Made by a program: the position numbers and the translations under genes
Notes under the pieces: model-generated
Told to the model about the DNA's origin: nothing
Databases searched by the model: none
Seen by the model: the letters and a program-made list of their open reading frames with translations, nothing else
Shown here: positions 1-10,633 of the stretch, piece after piece
How positions within the stretch are numbered: position 1 is the stretch's first letter
Layout of the letters: every line of letters starts with the position of its first letter
Source: Sepioteuthis lessoniana
Lineage: Eukaryota; Mollusca; Cephalopoda; Myopsida; Loliginidae
DNA length: 64,000 nucleotides
Assembly: GCA_963585895.1 (NCBI GenBank)
Contig: CAUZXS010000119.1
Location: 102,188-166,187 of the forward strand
Reading direction: 5' to 3'

Positions 1-109
1 TATAAAAGAATAGCACAAAAAGGCCCATCTGCATTTCAAGGTACCTTTTAAACATAACTATCCAGGAGGAAAAAATGTAGTACCCCCAGAACATCGATTG
101 AAAATAGAT

Positions 110-505
110 TTTAATGACAGGTCAACCAATCTAGGATTATTTCATGTTCGGTGGTTAGAGAATTGTGTTCATTGTACATTTATATTTGTGTAATTTTTTA
201 ATTTTCTTATACATGATTACAGGATTTGAAATATTTCAATCAAATACAGATAATTTTGAAATAGACCTATTTGACCCAGAGATAGGATCCTAACAGGTAC
301 TACTACTCCAGGTCAGAGTGGACCTGGGAGTGATAGCAATGAAGATAAACTATATTTTCCAGATCTCCTGAACTGGAAACTCACAACCAGTTGCAGGATA
401 GTATCATGCACAGCAGAACCCATTTAGGGGTGGGTCTTACCCCTCTTCAGAGGGTACAGCAAGCCTATTCTAAGCCCTGCCAACAGAGAATATTGAAAAT
501 CAAAT
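110..505 (-). mobile_element. Repeat-B copy, degraded
   Basis: The head is recognised at about 285-500 by its landmarks: TAGGATCCTAACAGG, CAGAGTGGACCTGGGAG, a GGGGTGGGTCTTACCCCTC block, and a CTATTCTAAGCCCTGCCAACAG end. About 215-285 is a worn minisatellite body, and 121-200 resembles the tail-side sequence of other copies (TTGTGTTCATTGTACATTTATATTTGTGT). The family is non-coding. Confidence 0.7.
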
Positions 506-1080
506 TTTATCAAAGCTATATGAGAAAAACTAAAGCAAAATGATGCTGTTTTTTTTGGGGGGGGGTTTATGCAGATCAAAAATGAAAGCATAGGAAGGAG
601 CTCAAATTTGACAGATGATTAGGTTTGAACCAGCAAACAAGGAGAGATCATTTCCTCTCTCAGGATAAGAAAGAGAGAGAGAGAGAGAGAGAAATCAATC
701 TGGTGTAATCTGCATCTTGAAACACTTCCTTTATTAATATAACCACTTAAGCCTTTTTTATTTCTTATTCTGTTGTTCATTCAAGGTAGCAGTTATGAGG
801 AGAAAAAAAATCTTGTTCTGAACAAGAACTATTAGAGATAATAAGCATGTTTTGTCTCAAAGCCTCAAGCCAATAGCAACAGCTTTAGCTTCTCATCTGT
901 TATAAGAATATTAAGTCCAGCTGAAAACCACTAGCTATTGCAATAAGAAGGGGTAGGGGAGAAAAAGAATCTGTCAGCAAGGGTGGAGTACTAAAGAGAG
1001 ATTTTATGCTAACAAAGTAGTTTGTAAATATGAGTAATGCTTGGGAGGTGAGAAGATAAATAAAACTTTTTTTCCGAAAT
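506..1080. other. Unassigned AT-rich stretch with (AG)n
   Basis: It contains a T7G10 run near 551-567 and an (AG)n tract at about 668-692. Nothing else is recognised. The open frame on the minus strand across 900-1184 has no familiar motif and runs into the neighbouring MITE. Confidence 0.6.
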
Positions 1081-1081
1081 G

Positions 1082-1314
1082 CAGGGTGTTTCAGAAAAAT
1101 TGATATCATTTCATAATCTAATAACTTGACCAATTCTTGTTCAAATGATCTCAAAACTGAAATGCATGTGTAGAAACAATTCAAAATTCTGTTTAATGTT
1201 TTTTTTTGTTTTTTTTTTTACTTTTCAGGTAATGCCATTTAATACAAAATAAAATGCATTTAAACATTAAATAGAATTCTGAGTTGTTTCTACCAATATT
1301 TCTGAAAAACCTTG
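1082..1314. mobile_element. Foldback MITE, mariner-type ends
   Basis: The left end CAGGGTGTTTCAGAAAAAT is mirrored by the reverse complement of the right end (CAAGGTTTTTCAGAAATAT). Inside, TAGAAACAATTCAAAATTCT is mirrored by AGAATTCTGAGTTGTTTCTA, so most of the 233 bp can fold back. The right flank is TA (1315-1316); the left flank reads TG, presumably a decayed TA. It has no coding capacity. I infer mobilisation by a Tc1/mariner transposase. Confidence 0.7.
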
Positions 1315-1470
1315 TACATCTCAGATGATATTAATCTTTTTTAAGACAGTATTTATATTATTTTTAACCCATTATAATCCAATGTCATTGTTTGAGAGTA
1401 GTTAGATAAATATGAAAATCTCATTGATACTTACACTTTGGTTAATAAAATTAATATTTACACCAATAAT

Positions 1471-1750
1471 GGTGTAATGGTTATTGTCGTAGGAAATGAA
1501 CACGGCGACACAAGTTCAAATCCTGGATGAGACTGATTGCATTTCACATAGCACTAATACCCTTGGGAAAGGTATGAATCCAATTATTCTCCATCCAGCT
1601 ATGGGTAAATAGTAGGGCAGACTAGGTTCTTTAACCTTGGTGAGGCAACTAGTCTAGGAGAAAGAAAACTGAATTTCAAACCTGTTAAACTCTGCTTAAA
1701 AATGACCTTGTGTCATATCTTGTCAGAGCACAGGGGTTGGTAAATATAAT
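1471..1750 (+). mobile_element. SINE-A, near full length
   Basis: The tRNA-like head has an A box (GGTGTAATGGTTATTG) and a B box (AAGTTCAAATCCTGGA). The body landmarks follow in order: ATTTCACATAGCACTAATACCCTTGG, AGCTATGGGTAAATAGTA, GACCTTGTGTCATATC. It ends at GGTTGGTAAATATAAT. It is a Pol III-type retroposon and makes no protein. Confidence 0.85.
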
Positions 1751-1894
1751 AAAAGTTAACTTTTTCATTTTGTATATAATCTATATTTGTGTTTCATTAT
1801 AATAATTTGATTAGAAATCTGAAGATTAAAAATTTGGCTCACAAGTTAATAATTATTATCATTGTGTTATATAATGTATGCACTGAGAAAAGAG

Positions 1895-2235
1895 CTTAAA
1901 GTGAAGGTCCTTGTACCAAACTTGGACAAATGGCACCCACAACATCGGTACCTGGGATCAGGCCAACCTTGAACACAGGTTAAGTGAGGTCACTGGTGTG
2001 TAAATTTGAAGCAGGTGGTCAAAAATGATTGTACATGGTAACATACATATGTAACACACTAAGTTACCTCAAGGTGATATAAGAACTTTAACGAAACCAT
2101 TCTCTTTTGCTCCCTGGTGCCGTCTAAGTAAAATATTTATTCTTCATTCTCTTGGTTTACTCAAGAAGCTTTATATAGAAAGAGAATACAGCATAGAGTT
2201 TTCTTTGAGCAAACTGAGGTAAATCACCAACAATT
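1895..2235 (+). other. Possible degraded LTR, weak
   Basis: This is GC-richer than its flanks. GATATAAGAAC lies upstream of a TTTTGCTCCCTGGTGCCGTC patch and an AAAATATTTATTC stretch, an order reminiscent of the U3-R-U5 parts of an LTR. I find no clear TG...CA ends or target duplication. It could equally be unrelated unique sequence. Confidence 0.2.
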
Positions 2236-2275
2236 GATAATAACTATTATTTCATTTCAAATTAACTTATAGACA

Positions 2276-2955
2276 GTTCAGTCGGCTAGAGCTGTAGAAT
2301 ATGCTAACTGGATCACTGCAGAGTAAAACCCCTCTACCATGAGTGTCCTGGATATGACACTAAACCATCTGATAGTAAGGCTCCAGTAATGCTGGAGCTT
2401 TGGGGAATGTGGAGTACCCCTTCATTGCCATTAATCCCAAGTTCACTGAGTGGTCACACCTGTTATGTTCTTATCTACAGGTCAAATAGAACTACTCTTC
2501 TGGCAAAATAGAATTATTGGTTTTATATAGCAATACTTGGAACCATTGGACCATATGCAAATGAATGAATAGTGTTGAAAAGAATTATTAGAGTTAAATA
2601 GCAATACTTGTAACCACTTCACCATAAGCAAACAAACAATTAATATTAAATAGAATTAGTGATAGCAATAATTGTGTGCAAATAAATTAGCTCTGCATTT
2701 TTAAAAATGGACTTATCTACAAATTGTTCACTTGCAGATCATATGTATATCCATTTAACTGTGTGCAAAAATATGACTGATGATAAATTGAATTGTTATT
2801 ACATAACAATACTTGAAACTATTTGACTGTGTGCAAACAAATGAGCTCTGTTTCATTTAAAAATCTCATCTACAAACTACTCATTTGATATATGTATAAA
2901 CAGGATTTGACATTAAATAATGTATAAGGGTTGATAAGCCATAAAACCAAAACGA
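2276..2955 (+). mobile_element. Repeat-B, complete head-body-tail
   Basis: The head at 2276-2500 runs from CAGTCGGCTAGAGCTGTAGAATATGC through TGTCCTGGATATGACACTAAACCATCTGAT to GGTCAAATAGAACT. The body at 2500-2890 is about six degenerate minisatellite units (TAGCAATACTTGGAACCATT...GTGCAAACAAATGA). The tail at about 2905-2955 is GGATTTGACATTAAATAA...GGTTGATAAGCCATAAAACC. The head start resembles the D-arm side of a tRNA, but no good B box is visible. Confidence 0.8.
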
Positions 2956-3194
2956 CTTAACTTTTAGTTACTTTTCATTGCAAGTAATTCAGACCATCAA
3001 TCTACAGCAAAAGGAGATAAAAGATAATCTTTTATTATTTTCAATGAACAGAGAGAGAGAGAAATCAAGGAGGAGTGATGAGTCGGTTTTAAAACATTAG
3101 ATTTGAGCTTCTGCCAACTGTAAAGTGTTTATATTTGTCAGTAAAAGCAGCTGACATGGATAACCAGGCTTTCTCAAAGTAAAAGAGCATGTGA

Positions 3195-3394
3195 TCAACT
3201 GACTGATTTTTAACAGCATGTCAACCTGTCTAAAGTTGTTTTATGCCTAGAGGTAAGGGAATTACATTCATTATGTTTATATTGACATTTTTCCTTTTTT
3301 TTGTAGTTGTACGATATCAAGTATTCCTATCTAATACAAATAATTTGCACACATTTCTATGATTTCAGGTATTCCTATCTAATACTAATAATTA
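3195..3394 (-). mobile_element. Repeat-B tail and body, left part
   Basis: The tail-like segment (TTTTAACAGCATGTCAACCTG...TTTTATGCCTAGAGG) is followed by minisatellite units (GATATCAAGTATTCCTATCTAATACAAATAATTTGCACACA). The body is interrupted by an RTE fragment and resumes at 3704. Confidence 0.65.
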
Positions 3395-3703
3395 GATCAT
3401 TATCATCAGGCCATACTGTGAGCATGGATTTCTGACTCTTCCTCTCCATTCATCTATCGTCCATCACATTTGACAGGTCCTCCAGACTACATCCCATGTC
3501 TGTACAAAGCTGTTGACTGTTGACGTACAACACCAGCTAGTCTGTGTGAAGGAGTTTACAGTAGAGCATCACTTATAGGCTTACCCTTACTTCTTCAGCA
3601 GTGTCCTGCATGTCTTGTTCGTCTGATTTGAATGGTTTTAGAGATGAGAGGTAGGTGACCATACAGCTGCTGTTTTGTGAGATGTTGCCTCCAGGATTTA
3701 TTC
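3395..3703 (-). mobile_element. RTE 3' end inserted in repeat-B body
   Basis: Read on the minus strand this is the 3' terminal part of the RTE element, ending in an ATGATAATGAT-type tail. It matches the copies at 4921 and 14316. It is flanked by AATAATTA at 3387-3394 and 3704-3711, an apparent 8-bp target duplication. It is 5' truncated, as expected for target-primed insertion. Confidence 0.7.
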
Positions 3704-3955
3704 AATAATTATATGGTTTCAAGTATTTATTCCTATGTAGAAAAATAGTCATTTGGTTCTACACAGCTATATGGTTTCAAGTAATTATTCCTATGTAAAA
3801 AATAGTCAATTGGTTCTATACAGTTATATGGTTTCAAGTAACAAATTCTTAGTAAAAAATTATAGTTTCAAGTAACTCTTGATACAAAAAATATACAGTT
3901 ATAAGGAATCAAATATTCCTATCCAATACAAATAATTTGGTGTATATCATGCTAA
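3704..3955 (-). repeat. Repeat-B minisatellite body, right part
   Basis: Four or five units of about 50-60 bp carry TATATGGTTTCAAGTAATTATTCCTATGTA...GGTTCTACACAG. They continue the body broken by the RTE fragment. No head follows, so this copy is incomplete. Confidence 0.65.
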
Positions 3956-4721
3956 GACAGGAGATAGGCTAAGCCAAGTAAACCCTAACCTAGCCAACCC
4001 ACATACTCCTTACACATTGATCAACAGGCAAATCAAGTCGCTAAATTAATTTTTAGCACACCATCTTGCCCAATGACAACTTTGTGACAGTACCTGTCCT
4101 GGCCAACCACTCTAAACCATGTTCTCAAGCTTCTGATGAAATATAACAATAGCGGAATTATAACAAACAAACTGATCTCAATTTTATTTTAATTTCATAA
4201 AATTCAACTAAACAAACATGCATACAGCAGATTTTTACAACCAGATGTCATATTGATGCAGTTAAAGATTGTAGAATGCAATGACAGTCTATGAAAATCA
4301 ACACTTATTAACAAGTCTTCAATTTTTTTTTTTTAAATTCTAATATTTATCTTAATATATTAATAATGTAGAAATGAAAGTAGTGCCGTGTTAGAGTACA
4401 AAGGAAAAATTAAACTTATAAAAATCATTATGAAGTTTTAAATGAGTAAAATATTCCTTTTAGCAGTATCATTTATTTGTTTGTTTAATAATTTATTCAT
4501 AAAAGAGAAGGGAAGTAAAATGAAAAATGATTTAACTAAACAGCAGTTAGTAATATTCCTAAGATTTTCAGAAAAACAGTAATATGAAAATAACATTAAA
4601 GTGAAAGTTGTGCCAATTCAACAACGAAGAATGTCAGGGCACCCATTGTTGATTATAAAATTAATTATTCTCAGTAGTTTTAATTGTTTAATGATACATT
4701 CGATTTATTTTGTCGCATCAT
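3956..4721. other. Unassigned AT-rich stretch
   Basis: There is a T12 run near 4324. No repeat family or gene is recognised. Confidence 0.6.
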
Positions 4722-4726
4722 TTATA

Positions 4727-4790
4727 GTTATTTACTAAGCTTAACTTAAATGTGGCACAAGGCCAAAAATATGGGGCACCAATGCCTTTG
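4727..4790 (-). mobile_element. SINE-F tail fragment
   Basis: GTTATTTACTAAGCTTAACTT, then TGTGGCACAAGGCC and ATGGGGCACC, is the reverse complement of the F-family body and tail (GGTGCCCCAT...GGCCTTGTGCCAC...AAGCTTAGTAAATAAC) seen again at 57515. Confidence 0.5.
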
Positions 4791-4920
4791 AATAAATAAA
4801 TTTAATAAAACAAAGACAAATTTGTCATTTATTGACAACATTGATAAATTATATAATATAAAATAATATGATAAAAATAAAATATAGGGGGATTGAAAAT
4901 TAACTCAATATTTCAAAATA

Positions 4921-5244
4921 AATCATCATCATGTCGTGCTGCTAGCACGGATTTCCCTGACCCTCTCTCGCCACCCATCTATCATCCATCGCTCCCAGTA
5001 GGTCCTCCAAGCTACACCCTGTATCGGCAAAGAGCTATTGTAGATAGATTCTAACTGGTTGTCCAACCTTTGCTCATCCATGTGAGGGGGTCCACAGGAC
5101 TACATTGCTTATGAGTTCATCCTTACTTCTCCAGTATGTCCTGCATGTCTGGTTTGTCTAACTTGGATGGTTTTCGTGATAGGTGGTAGTTGGTCATACA
5201 GCTGCTGATTTGTGGGGTGTTGCCTCCAGGACTTGTTCAATACA
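4921..5244 (-). mobile_element. RTE 3' end, 5'-truncated
   Basis: On the minus strand it carries the C-terminal coding remnant and 3' UTR of the RTE element, ending in an ATGATGAT tail. Landmarks are CATGTCGTGCTGCTAGCACGG and CATCTATCATCCATCGCTCC on the plus strand. It is flanked by TCAAAATA at 4913-4920 and 5245-5252, an 8-bp target duplication. Confidence 0.75.
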
Positions 5245-5252
5245 TCAAAATA

Positions 5253-5894
5253 TATAAAATTTCATTTCTTATAAAAAAAAAAAATAAATAAATAAAAATT
5301 TAGTTCAATAAATCATTAGAATTTTAAAATAGGGAGTTACTTTCAATCACCCTGCATTTATGTAATATTACAAGACATTTATGAAAAGATATTAATTTAT
5401 TTTATTACTTTAAATTAAATGTGACTTTTTATAGCTAAAATATAGATTTTTTTTCCATGACTTAACCCAGACATTCAATTGACAGACATGAATTGGCATT
5501 TCTGTTTTCAATTTTAAAATCTATGTAAATGTCTGTTTTATTATCTTGCTTTGTCTTAAAAGTTATTGAATAAGACTTTTTTTGTTGTCACTTTTACAAA
5601 ACATGTATTGACAGTTAAGACTGTCTTAAAATATTACTTATTAGTATAAATGAAAATGTTTCTAAAACATGCCAATCATTATTTTTGACTTCAAAAAGTT
5701 TTAATCTTCCTTTGATAACTAAACAGCAATACAACTACAACTATTACAACCACTTTCGTGTTTCTTGGAGAGTATCAGGCTGCAGACTTGTAGGTTCCTT
5801 GGAGAGTAGAGGTCTGAAGCTTCACTAACTCATTGATGACACTGCAATTTACTAACAAGCTGTTAGGTTAACATCCATCTGATATCAAATTCAA
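5253..5894. other. Unassigned AT-rich stretch
   Basis: An A-rich (AAAT)-like run lies at about 5271-5298. Nothing else is recognised apart from two local repeats of TTGGAGAGTA near 5766 and 5801. Confidence 0.55.
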
Positions 5895-6065
5895 ATTAAT
5901 TCTCCTAGACTGGGTGCCCACCACAGTCTACCCAACTATTTTATTAATAGCTAGTGGGAGAAGAGAGGAATTCATGCTATTCCTAACAGTATGAATCCAA
6001 AATATAGTTGGAATTTCAACTCAGCTAGCAAATTCCATTTTCTGTGGCAAAACTATCATGCCAAC
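5895..6065 (-). mobile_element. Old SINE-A fragment
   Basis: The diverged reverse-complement body is recognised by TTCTCCTAGACTGGGTG, CAGTCTACCCAACTATT, AATAGCTAGTGGGAGAAGAG and TTCCATTTTCTG. It is clearly older than the copies at 1471 or 25164. Confidence 0.5.
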
Positions 6066-6239
6066 CATACACCCAACTATATACAGAAGACGCCATTTAT
6101 TATGGTATCCTCAAGGATTTAACAACACCATTTGAATAAATTTGCTGTATCAATAAGTGGATTTTAAAAAACATGAAATGTATTAATGGTTATCCCAAGT
6201 TTATCAATTGAGAAGACATTTTGAATTTATTTTCAAATT

Positions 6240-6622
6240 TCTGTGTTTATTATATGTGTATAATTTGTAAACATTTTGTAGATAACATTCTTAAACAAAC
6301 CAAAGCTCTATTTTACACACAGTTAAATTGTTTCTAGTATTGCTATATAACAGTCACAATTTAACATTAGTCATTTGTTTCCACACAGTTTGTTCTATTT
6401 GACCTACAGGTAGGACCCTATCAGGCACTACCACTCTGGGTCAGAGTGGACCTGGGAGCAATAGCAATGAAAGGGTACTAAACATTCCCTAAATCTCCAA
6501 AGCTGGAGCTTCACCATCAGGTTTAATGTCATATCCAGGACACTTATTGGGGAGGGGGGGATCTTTACCCCTCAGCAGAGATGCAATCTGTATTCTACAG
6601 CCCCAGCTGACTGGGATGACAA
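6240..6622 (-). mobile_element. Repeat-B copy
   Basis: The body begins with TTGTAAACATTTTGTAGATAACATTCTTAAA and continues with units of the ACACAGTTAAATTGTTTC...TATTGCTATATAACAG type. The head at 6403-6622 starts GACCTACAGGTAGGACCCTATCAGG and ends CTACAGCCCCAGCTGACTGGG. Confidence 0.75.
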
Positions 6623-6639
6623 TTATTTGGTTTAAAATT

Positions 6640-6945
6640 AACTTATAATAATCCTTGGTAAATAATTACAGCTTCAAGTAACTATTCTAATACAAATAGC
6701 TTACAGTTATATGGTACCAAGTATTCCATCTGATACTAATGATTTTCAAACATCTATTTGAGCTAAACAGGTACTACCAGTCCAGATCAGAGCAGACCTA
6801 GAAGTAATCACAATGAAGGGATACTCCACACTTCTGAGAGTTCCAGAACTGGAGCCTCACTACCAAATACAGTTGGGTGGGAAGTATTATCCTCCTGCAG
6901 GATATACAATCAGCATATTCTATGTTTTGCAGACAGGACAAACAA
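6640..6945 (-). mobile_element. Repeat-B copy, second in tandem
   Basis: Two body units (GGTACCAAGTATTCCATCTGATACTAATGAT) are followed by a diverged head: GGTACTACCAGTCCAGATCAGAG, CCAGAACTGGAGCCTCACTACC, ATACAATCAGCATATTCTATG. It follows the preceding B copy head-to-tail. Confidence 0.7.
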
Positions 6946-7109
6946 ATCTGAAATTGATAATGTACGATATCAAACATTCACAAGCAATAGTCTGGAAGTG
7001 GTGCAACCACCAGTATCAGACAAATCAGAAAAGAATTGGCAAATTTTCCAACAATTATAAAAATAATCCATCTAGCAACTTCTACATATATTTCTTTAGG
7101 TCACTGTAG

Positions 7110-7283
7110 AAAAGGTATTTGATGCCCACTTGCTTAACACTCAGCATTATAAGGTATAGATCAAGGGTAAAGTGGTGTAATACAGGGAAAGGAGTAACGC
7201 TCTTCCCTACACCTCAGTGTAGTAGCTATTGAAAACGTAACCCTCAGGTCTCCTTTGACTATGGTCGTTAACTTTACTTTACA
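7110..7283 (+). mobile_element. SINE-D fragment, head missing
   Basis: It starts in the body (TATTTGATGCCCACTTGCTTAACACTCAGC) and continues through GGGTAAAGTGG, CCTACACCTCAGTGTAGTAGCTATTGAAAA to GGTCGTTAACTTTACTTT. Confidence 0.7.
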
Positions 7284-7374
7284 ATGAAAACATAACAGGT
7301 TTACAGGTCATCTAGTTCATTATATATTGGTAGATAACTTTTTAAAACTTTAACTACAAGGAGACTTTCCTGTT

Positions 7375-7515
7375 TCTTTGTTTAATGGCATAACAACCTT
7401 AAAAAAGGTGATTTAATGCCAAAGCCATCTTTGTAGGAGAACAGTAATCAAACTATTTAACCCATAGCTGGGAGGGGATAAGAGGGTTCCAATTTTTACT
7501 AAGAGTATTAATCCA
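7375..7515 (-). mobile_element. SINE-C, part 1 (split)
   Basis: The tail hairpin region (TTTAATGGCATAACAACC...GGTGATTTAATGCCAAAGCC) and body (CTATTTAACCCATAGCTGGGAGG) are cut at about 7515 by SINE-D. The head resumes at 7856. Confidence 0.75.
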
Positions 7516-7855
7516 AGTATTCACCAATGGTCCGGGAGACTGGGGTTCAATCCCAGGTCAAGTCATACCAAAGACTCTAAAAATGGTACTTGATGCCAGC
7601 TTGCTTAACTCTCAGCACTGTAAGGTATGGATCAAGAGTAAAGTGGATTAATCCAGGGAATGGAGCAGTGCTCTCCCCGACACCTCGGTGTAGTAGCTAT
7701 TGAAAAAGGAGCTTTTGGGTTACCCTCGACTAAGGTCACCGACTTATTAGTCGGAACTGGGAAAGGAGTAGCACCCTTCCCTACACCTTGATGTAGTAGC
7801 TATCGAAAAGGAAGCCTTTGGGTCACCCTTGCCAACTTATTTATTAGTCTGAAAG
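7516..7855 (+). mobile_element. SINE-D, full plus partial second copy
   Basis: The first copy (about 7516-7752) has CCAATGGTCCGGGAGACTGG and B box GGGTTCAATCCCAGG, then the body to AAGGTCACCGACTTATTAGTCGG. From about 7755 the 3' half repeats (GGAGTAGCACCCTTCCCTACACC...CACCCTTGCCAACTTATTTATTAGTC). The block is inserted in SINE-C. The similar ATTAATCCAAG and ATTAGTCTGAAAG at its edges may be the target duplication. Confidence 0.75.
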
Positions 7856-7935
7856 TAAACAATTGTGCAACTAGATTTCAAATTTACTACAATGTCACAG
7901 TCCAGTAGTTTAGCCACTAAGCCATGGGGATTCAC
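7856..7935 (-). mobile_element. SINE-C, part 2 (head)
   Basis: CACAGTCCAGTAGTTTAGCCACTAAGCCATGGGGATTC is the reverse complement of the C head (A box side). It completes the element interrupted at 7516. Confidence 0.7.
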
Positions 7936-7998
7936 AGACTCAGACGAGAAATATATAAACACATACATCCCAAAAATGACATTTCATATTGAAAATCT

Positions 7999-8080
7999 AA
8001 AAAAAAAAAAAAATAAATAAATAAATAAATAAATAAAAATAAATAAAAATTAAATTAAATTAAAAAAATAAATAAATAGA
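7999..8080. repeat. (AAAT)n-rich simple repeat
   Basis: An A16 run is followed by repeated AAAT and AATT units. Confidence 0.85.
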
Positions 8081-8134
8081 TAAAATATGAAAAATATATA
8101 TATAATATCACTCACATACACACGTGTTTGCACA

Positions 8135-8300
8135 CAGTTATTTGGTTTTAAGAATTCCTAGCTAACACTAATAATTTCCAAGCAATTATTTGGTTTCATG
8201 GCATATCAACCATTGTTGGTTATTTAATGCTAAGTCCTGTTTATACATATATACTAAATATATAAATGATTTGCAAACATTTTGTAGATATCAACATGAA
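8135..8300 (-). mobile_element. Repeat-B tail and body pieces
   Basis: Two body units (TATTTGGTTTTAAGAATTCCTAGCTAACACTAATAAT) are followed directly by a hairpin tail ATGGCATATCAACCATTGTTGGTTATTTAATGC and a new body start (TGATTTGCAAACATTTTGTAGATA). These are parts of two abutting copies without heads. Confidence 0.6.
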
Positions 8301-9439
8301 ACAGTTGCATTTTTATCCTATTTATACTTGAAAAATACTGTGATATTGCTCCGCATTTTCATGTATCGAGCACTGTAAATATTTCATGGATTAAAAACAC
8401 TTTGCATTGAATTTTAATCCTAATTGTAATATCACACACATAAGCCTGTTGGTTATGTTTGTTGATGCTTCTTTTCCACTAAAACAAAGCTTGATGTCTA
8501 CTCATATTTTTGTTATGAATAATCAAATCCTCTACTAGTGACATAGGTCATCATTCAAGGTCACCAGAGGTCAAACAATAAAAAATTTCTCCTAACCATT
8601 GGAAACAATTTTTCTATCAGAAATTTTCTCCATTCAATCTCCTCACAAATAGCACCATGATTAGAATAAAATGAAAATAGGTGCTTGTCCAGAATAGGAC
8701 ACCAACAAACTTCTTTAAGTAATGTAATATTTATTCTTATCTGGATAGTGAATCAAAGTTTAGATTCATTTTTTTTTTTTTTTACTGAAGAATTAAAACG
8801 TTTATATCTTTAACTCCAACAATTTATCCATCTGTCATATTTCTTTAGTCTTTCCCTCTTCCAACTACCATGAAGTAAACTTATACCTGATTGCCAAGAT
8901 TATTTAGGGGATTTAATGTAACTGTTCAGAAACCACACACACACACACACACAAAGCAAATGACTAACTTAGTCTTATCTGAATTATGAATGTAAGTATT
9001 ATATATATATATATATATATATATAACCAAATAACAAATTTTATTTGTTGCACTTTTCTGGACAAGGACCAAAAAAAATTATACAAGTTTTCAAGTCATT
9101 CTAATACATACTCGTATATTCCATCTCCCTATGATCTTGCATACCCCAATCCTACTTCTTTCTTTCCCTGCCTGATGCAAATCAGATTGGGTTTTTTTTA
9201 AATGAAGTTTAATGTACATGCAGTTTGCTGTATTACCAAAAGATAATATCCCAAAATGAGCAGCTTTTTATAGGATTTCTCTTCTCTTCCATGTTTTTGA
9301 ACCAAACAAACAATACACTACTTATGAGTTTTTTAGTGTTTTCTTGGATTTTTTTTTTTTTTTTTTTTTTTTTTAAACAAAAAAGTGTCTATTTAACATG
9401 GTTTTATAGATTTTTTTTATAGTTGCAACAATTTTAGTT
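8301..9439. other. Unassigned, several simple repeats
   Basis: It contains T15 at about 8769, (CA)n at 8934-8953, (TA)n at 8999-9024 and a T24 run ending near 9374. No gene signature is seen. Confidence 0.6.
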
Positions 9440-9540
9440 TGGTTTTTTGTTTAATGGCATATCAATCTCCATAGGTTATTTAATGCCGAAGCCGTCCTTG
9501 TAGAAGAACAGCAGTGGTACTATTTAACCCATAGCTTGTG
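9440..9540 (-). mobile_element. SINE-C, tail and body only
   Basis: GTTTAATGGCATATCAATC...GGTTATTTAATGCCGAAGCC and CTATTTAACCCATAGCTTG match the family. The head side is missing after about 9540. Confidence 0.7.
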
Positions 9541-10224
9541 AATATAATTTTGGCAATATCATGATCAAAGAAGCTTATCACAATTACAACATTTATCATT
9601 TAAAAAGACTTTTAAATATTAAGTCCTCAATATTTACAAACTTCAAAAGACAAAAAATCTTTGGCTCAAAAACATTAGAAACAAGTTTTATATCAATCAG
9701 TTTTAGATTGTTTTTTGGGGAGGGGGGAATGCTTGGGAATGAATACACACTTTTTGAATTTGTTCAACCTCTGAGAGAAACTTCATTGAATTTTAATATC
9801 AAATTCTTTGTGCCATCATCAAAAAGATTAGAGAAAAATCTGATATCAAATATCTTCAAGTAAACTTGAAAATACAAAGATATTTGTATTTAAAAAATTA
9901 CTTTATACTGTAAAACAGTGTAGTTTTGATTGAGAACATTTGAGGTGATAAATGCTAATTTTAAAATCATACAAAAAGAAATCAATTACTAGATTTTAAT
10001 AACATTTGATAAGCATTTATTATTTAATAAATAATGAAATTTGTATGGAAATTTTCAGCCTCAAATTTTTTCTTCCCCCAAACATGAATCTCTACTCCCA
10101 ACTACACTTAATTTAAACAATGTGTATGGCATCTGAACTGTTTATGTAAAAGTAATTGTGCTATCATCAATGTTTGATATTTATAATTGAAGAAAATGGA
10201 ATTATCAAGCAAAATTCAGATTCT
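9541..10224. other. Unassigned AT-rich stretch
   Basis: A 100-residue open frame at 9561-9863 has low-complexity composition and no recognisable motif. I do not call it a gene. Confidence 0.55.
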
Positions 10225-10350
10225 GGATAAGTTTATTTGTATTTCACTTTGTGCTAATTAATTCTCTTATGAACACAAATTTACCTCTTCTCCCATCAGC
10301 TATGGGTAAAAAGAGTGTGACAGACTATGTATTTAGCCAATTCCAAGCAG
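10225..10350 (+). mobile_element. Old SINE-A fragment
   Basis: The diverged sense-strand body is seen as TATTTCACTTTGTGCTAATT, CTCCCATCAGCTATGGGTAAA and GACAGACTATG. It abuts an oppositely oriented SINE-A copy. Confidence 0.45.
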
Positions 10351-10454
10351 GATGTGACACAAGGTCAATTTTTTAAGTGGAGTAAAACTAGTTGAAATTT
10401 AGAGTTTTCTTCCATCTAGATGAAAGAGCCTAGTCAGCAATTTACCCATAGCTG
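10351..10454 (-). mobile_element. SINE-A, part 1 (split by SINE-C)
   Basis: GCAGGATGTGACACAAGGTCAATTTTTTAAG through TTTACCCATAGCTG is the reverse-complement 3' half of SINE-A. It stops at TTACCCATAGCTG (10442-10454), which is repeated at 10634-10646 across a SINE-C insertion. Confidence 0.75.
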
Positions 10455-10633
10455 GTTTCTTTTTTTTTTCAATGGCATATCAATCTTCTAGGGTAATTTA
10501 ATGTCAAAGCCATCCTGGTAGAAGACAGAGTATTAGTCCAAAAATGAACCCAATAGCATGACTGGAGTTTGAACTAGTTTACGTCAAGACCACAGTCCAG
10601 TACTTTAGCCATTAAGCCACGGAGACTCTTCCC
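10455..10633 (-). mobile_element. SINE-C nested in SINE-A
   Basis: The tail is CAATGGCATATCAATC...GGTAATTTAATGTC, and the head end is CAGTCCAGTACTTTAGCCATTAAGCCACGG. The host sequence TTACCCATAGCTG / TTACTCATAGCTG flanks it as a 13-bp target duplication with one mismatch. Confidence 0.8.

Noticed and set aside
9561-9863. 100-codon open frame
   Set aside because: Low-complexity AT-rich translation with no motif, no splice context and no homology I can name.
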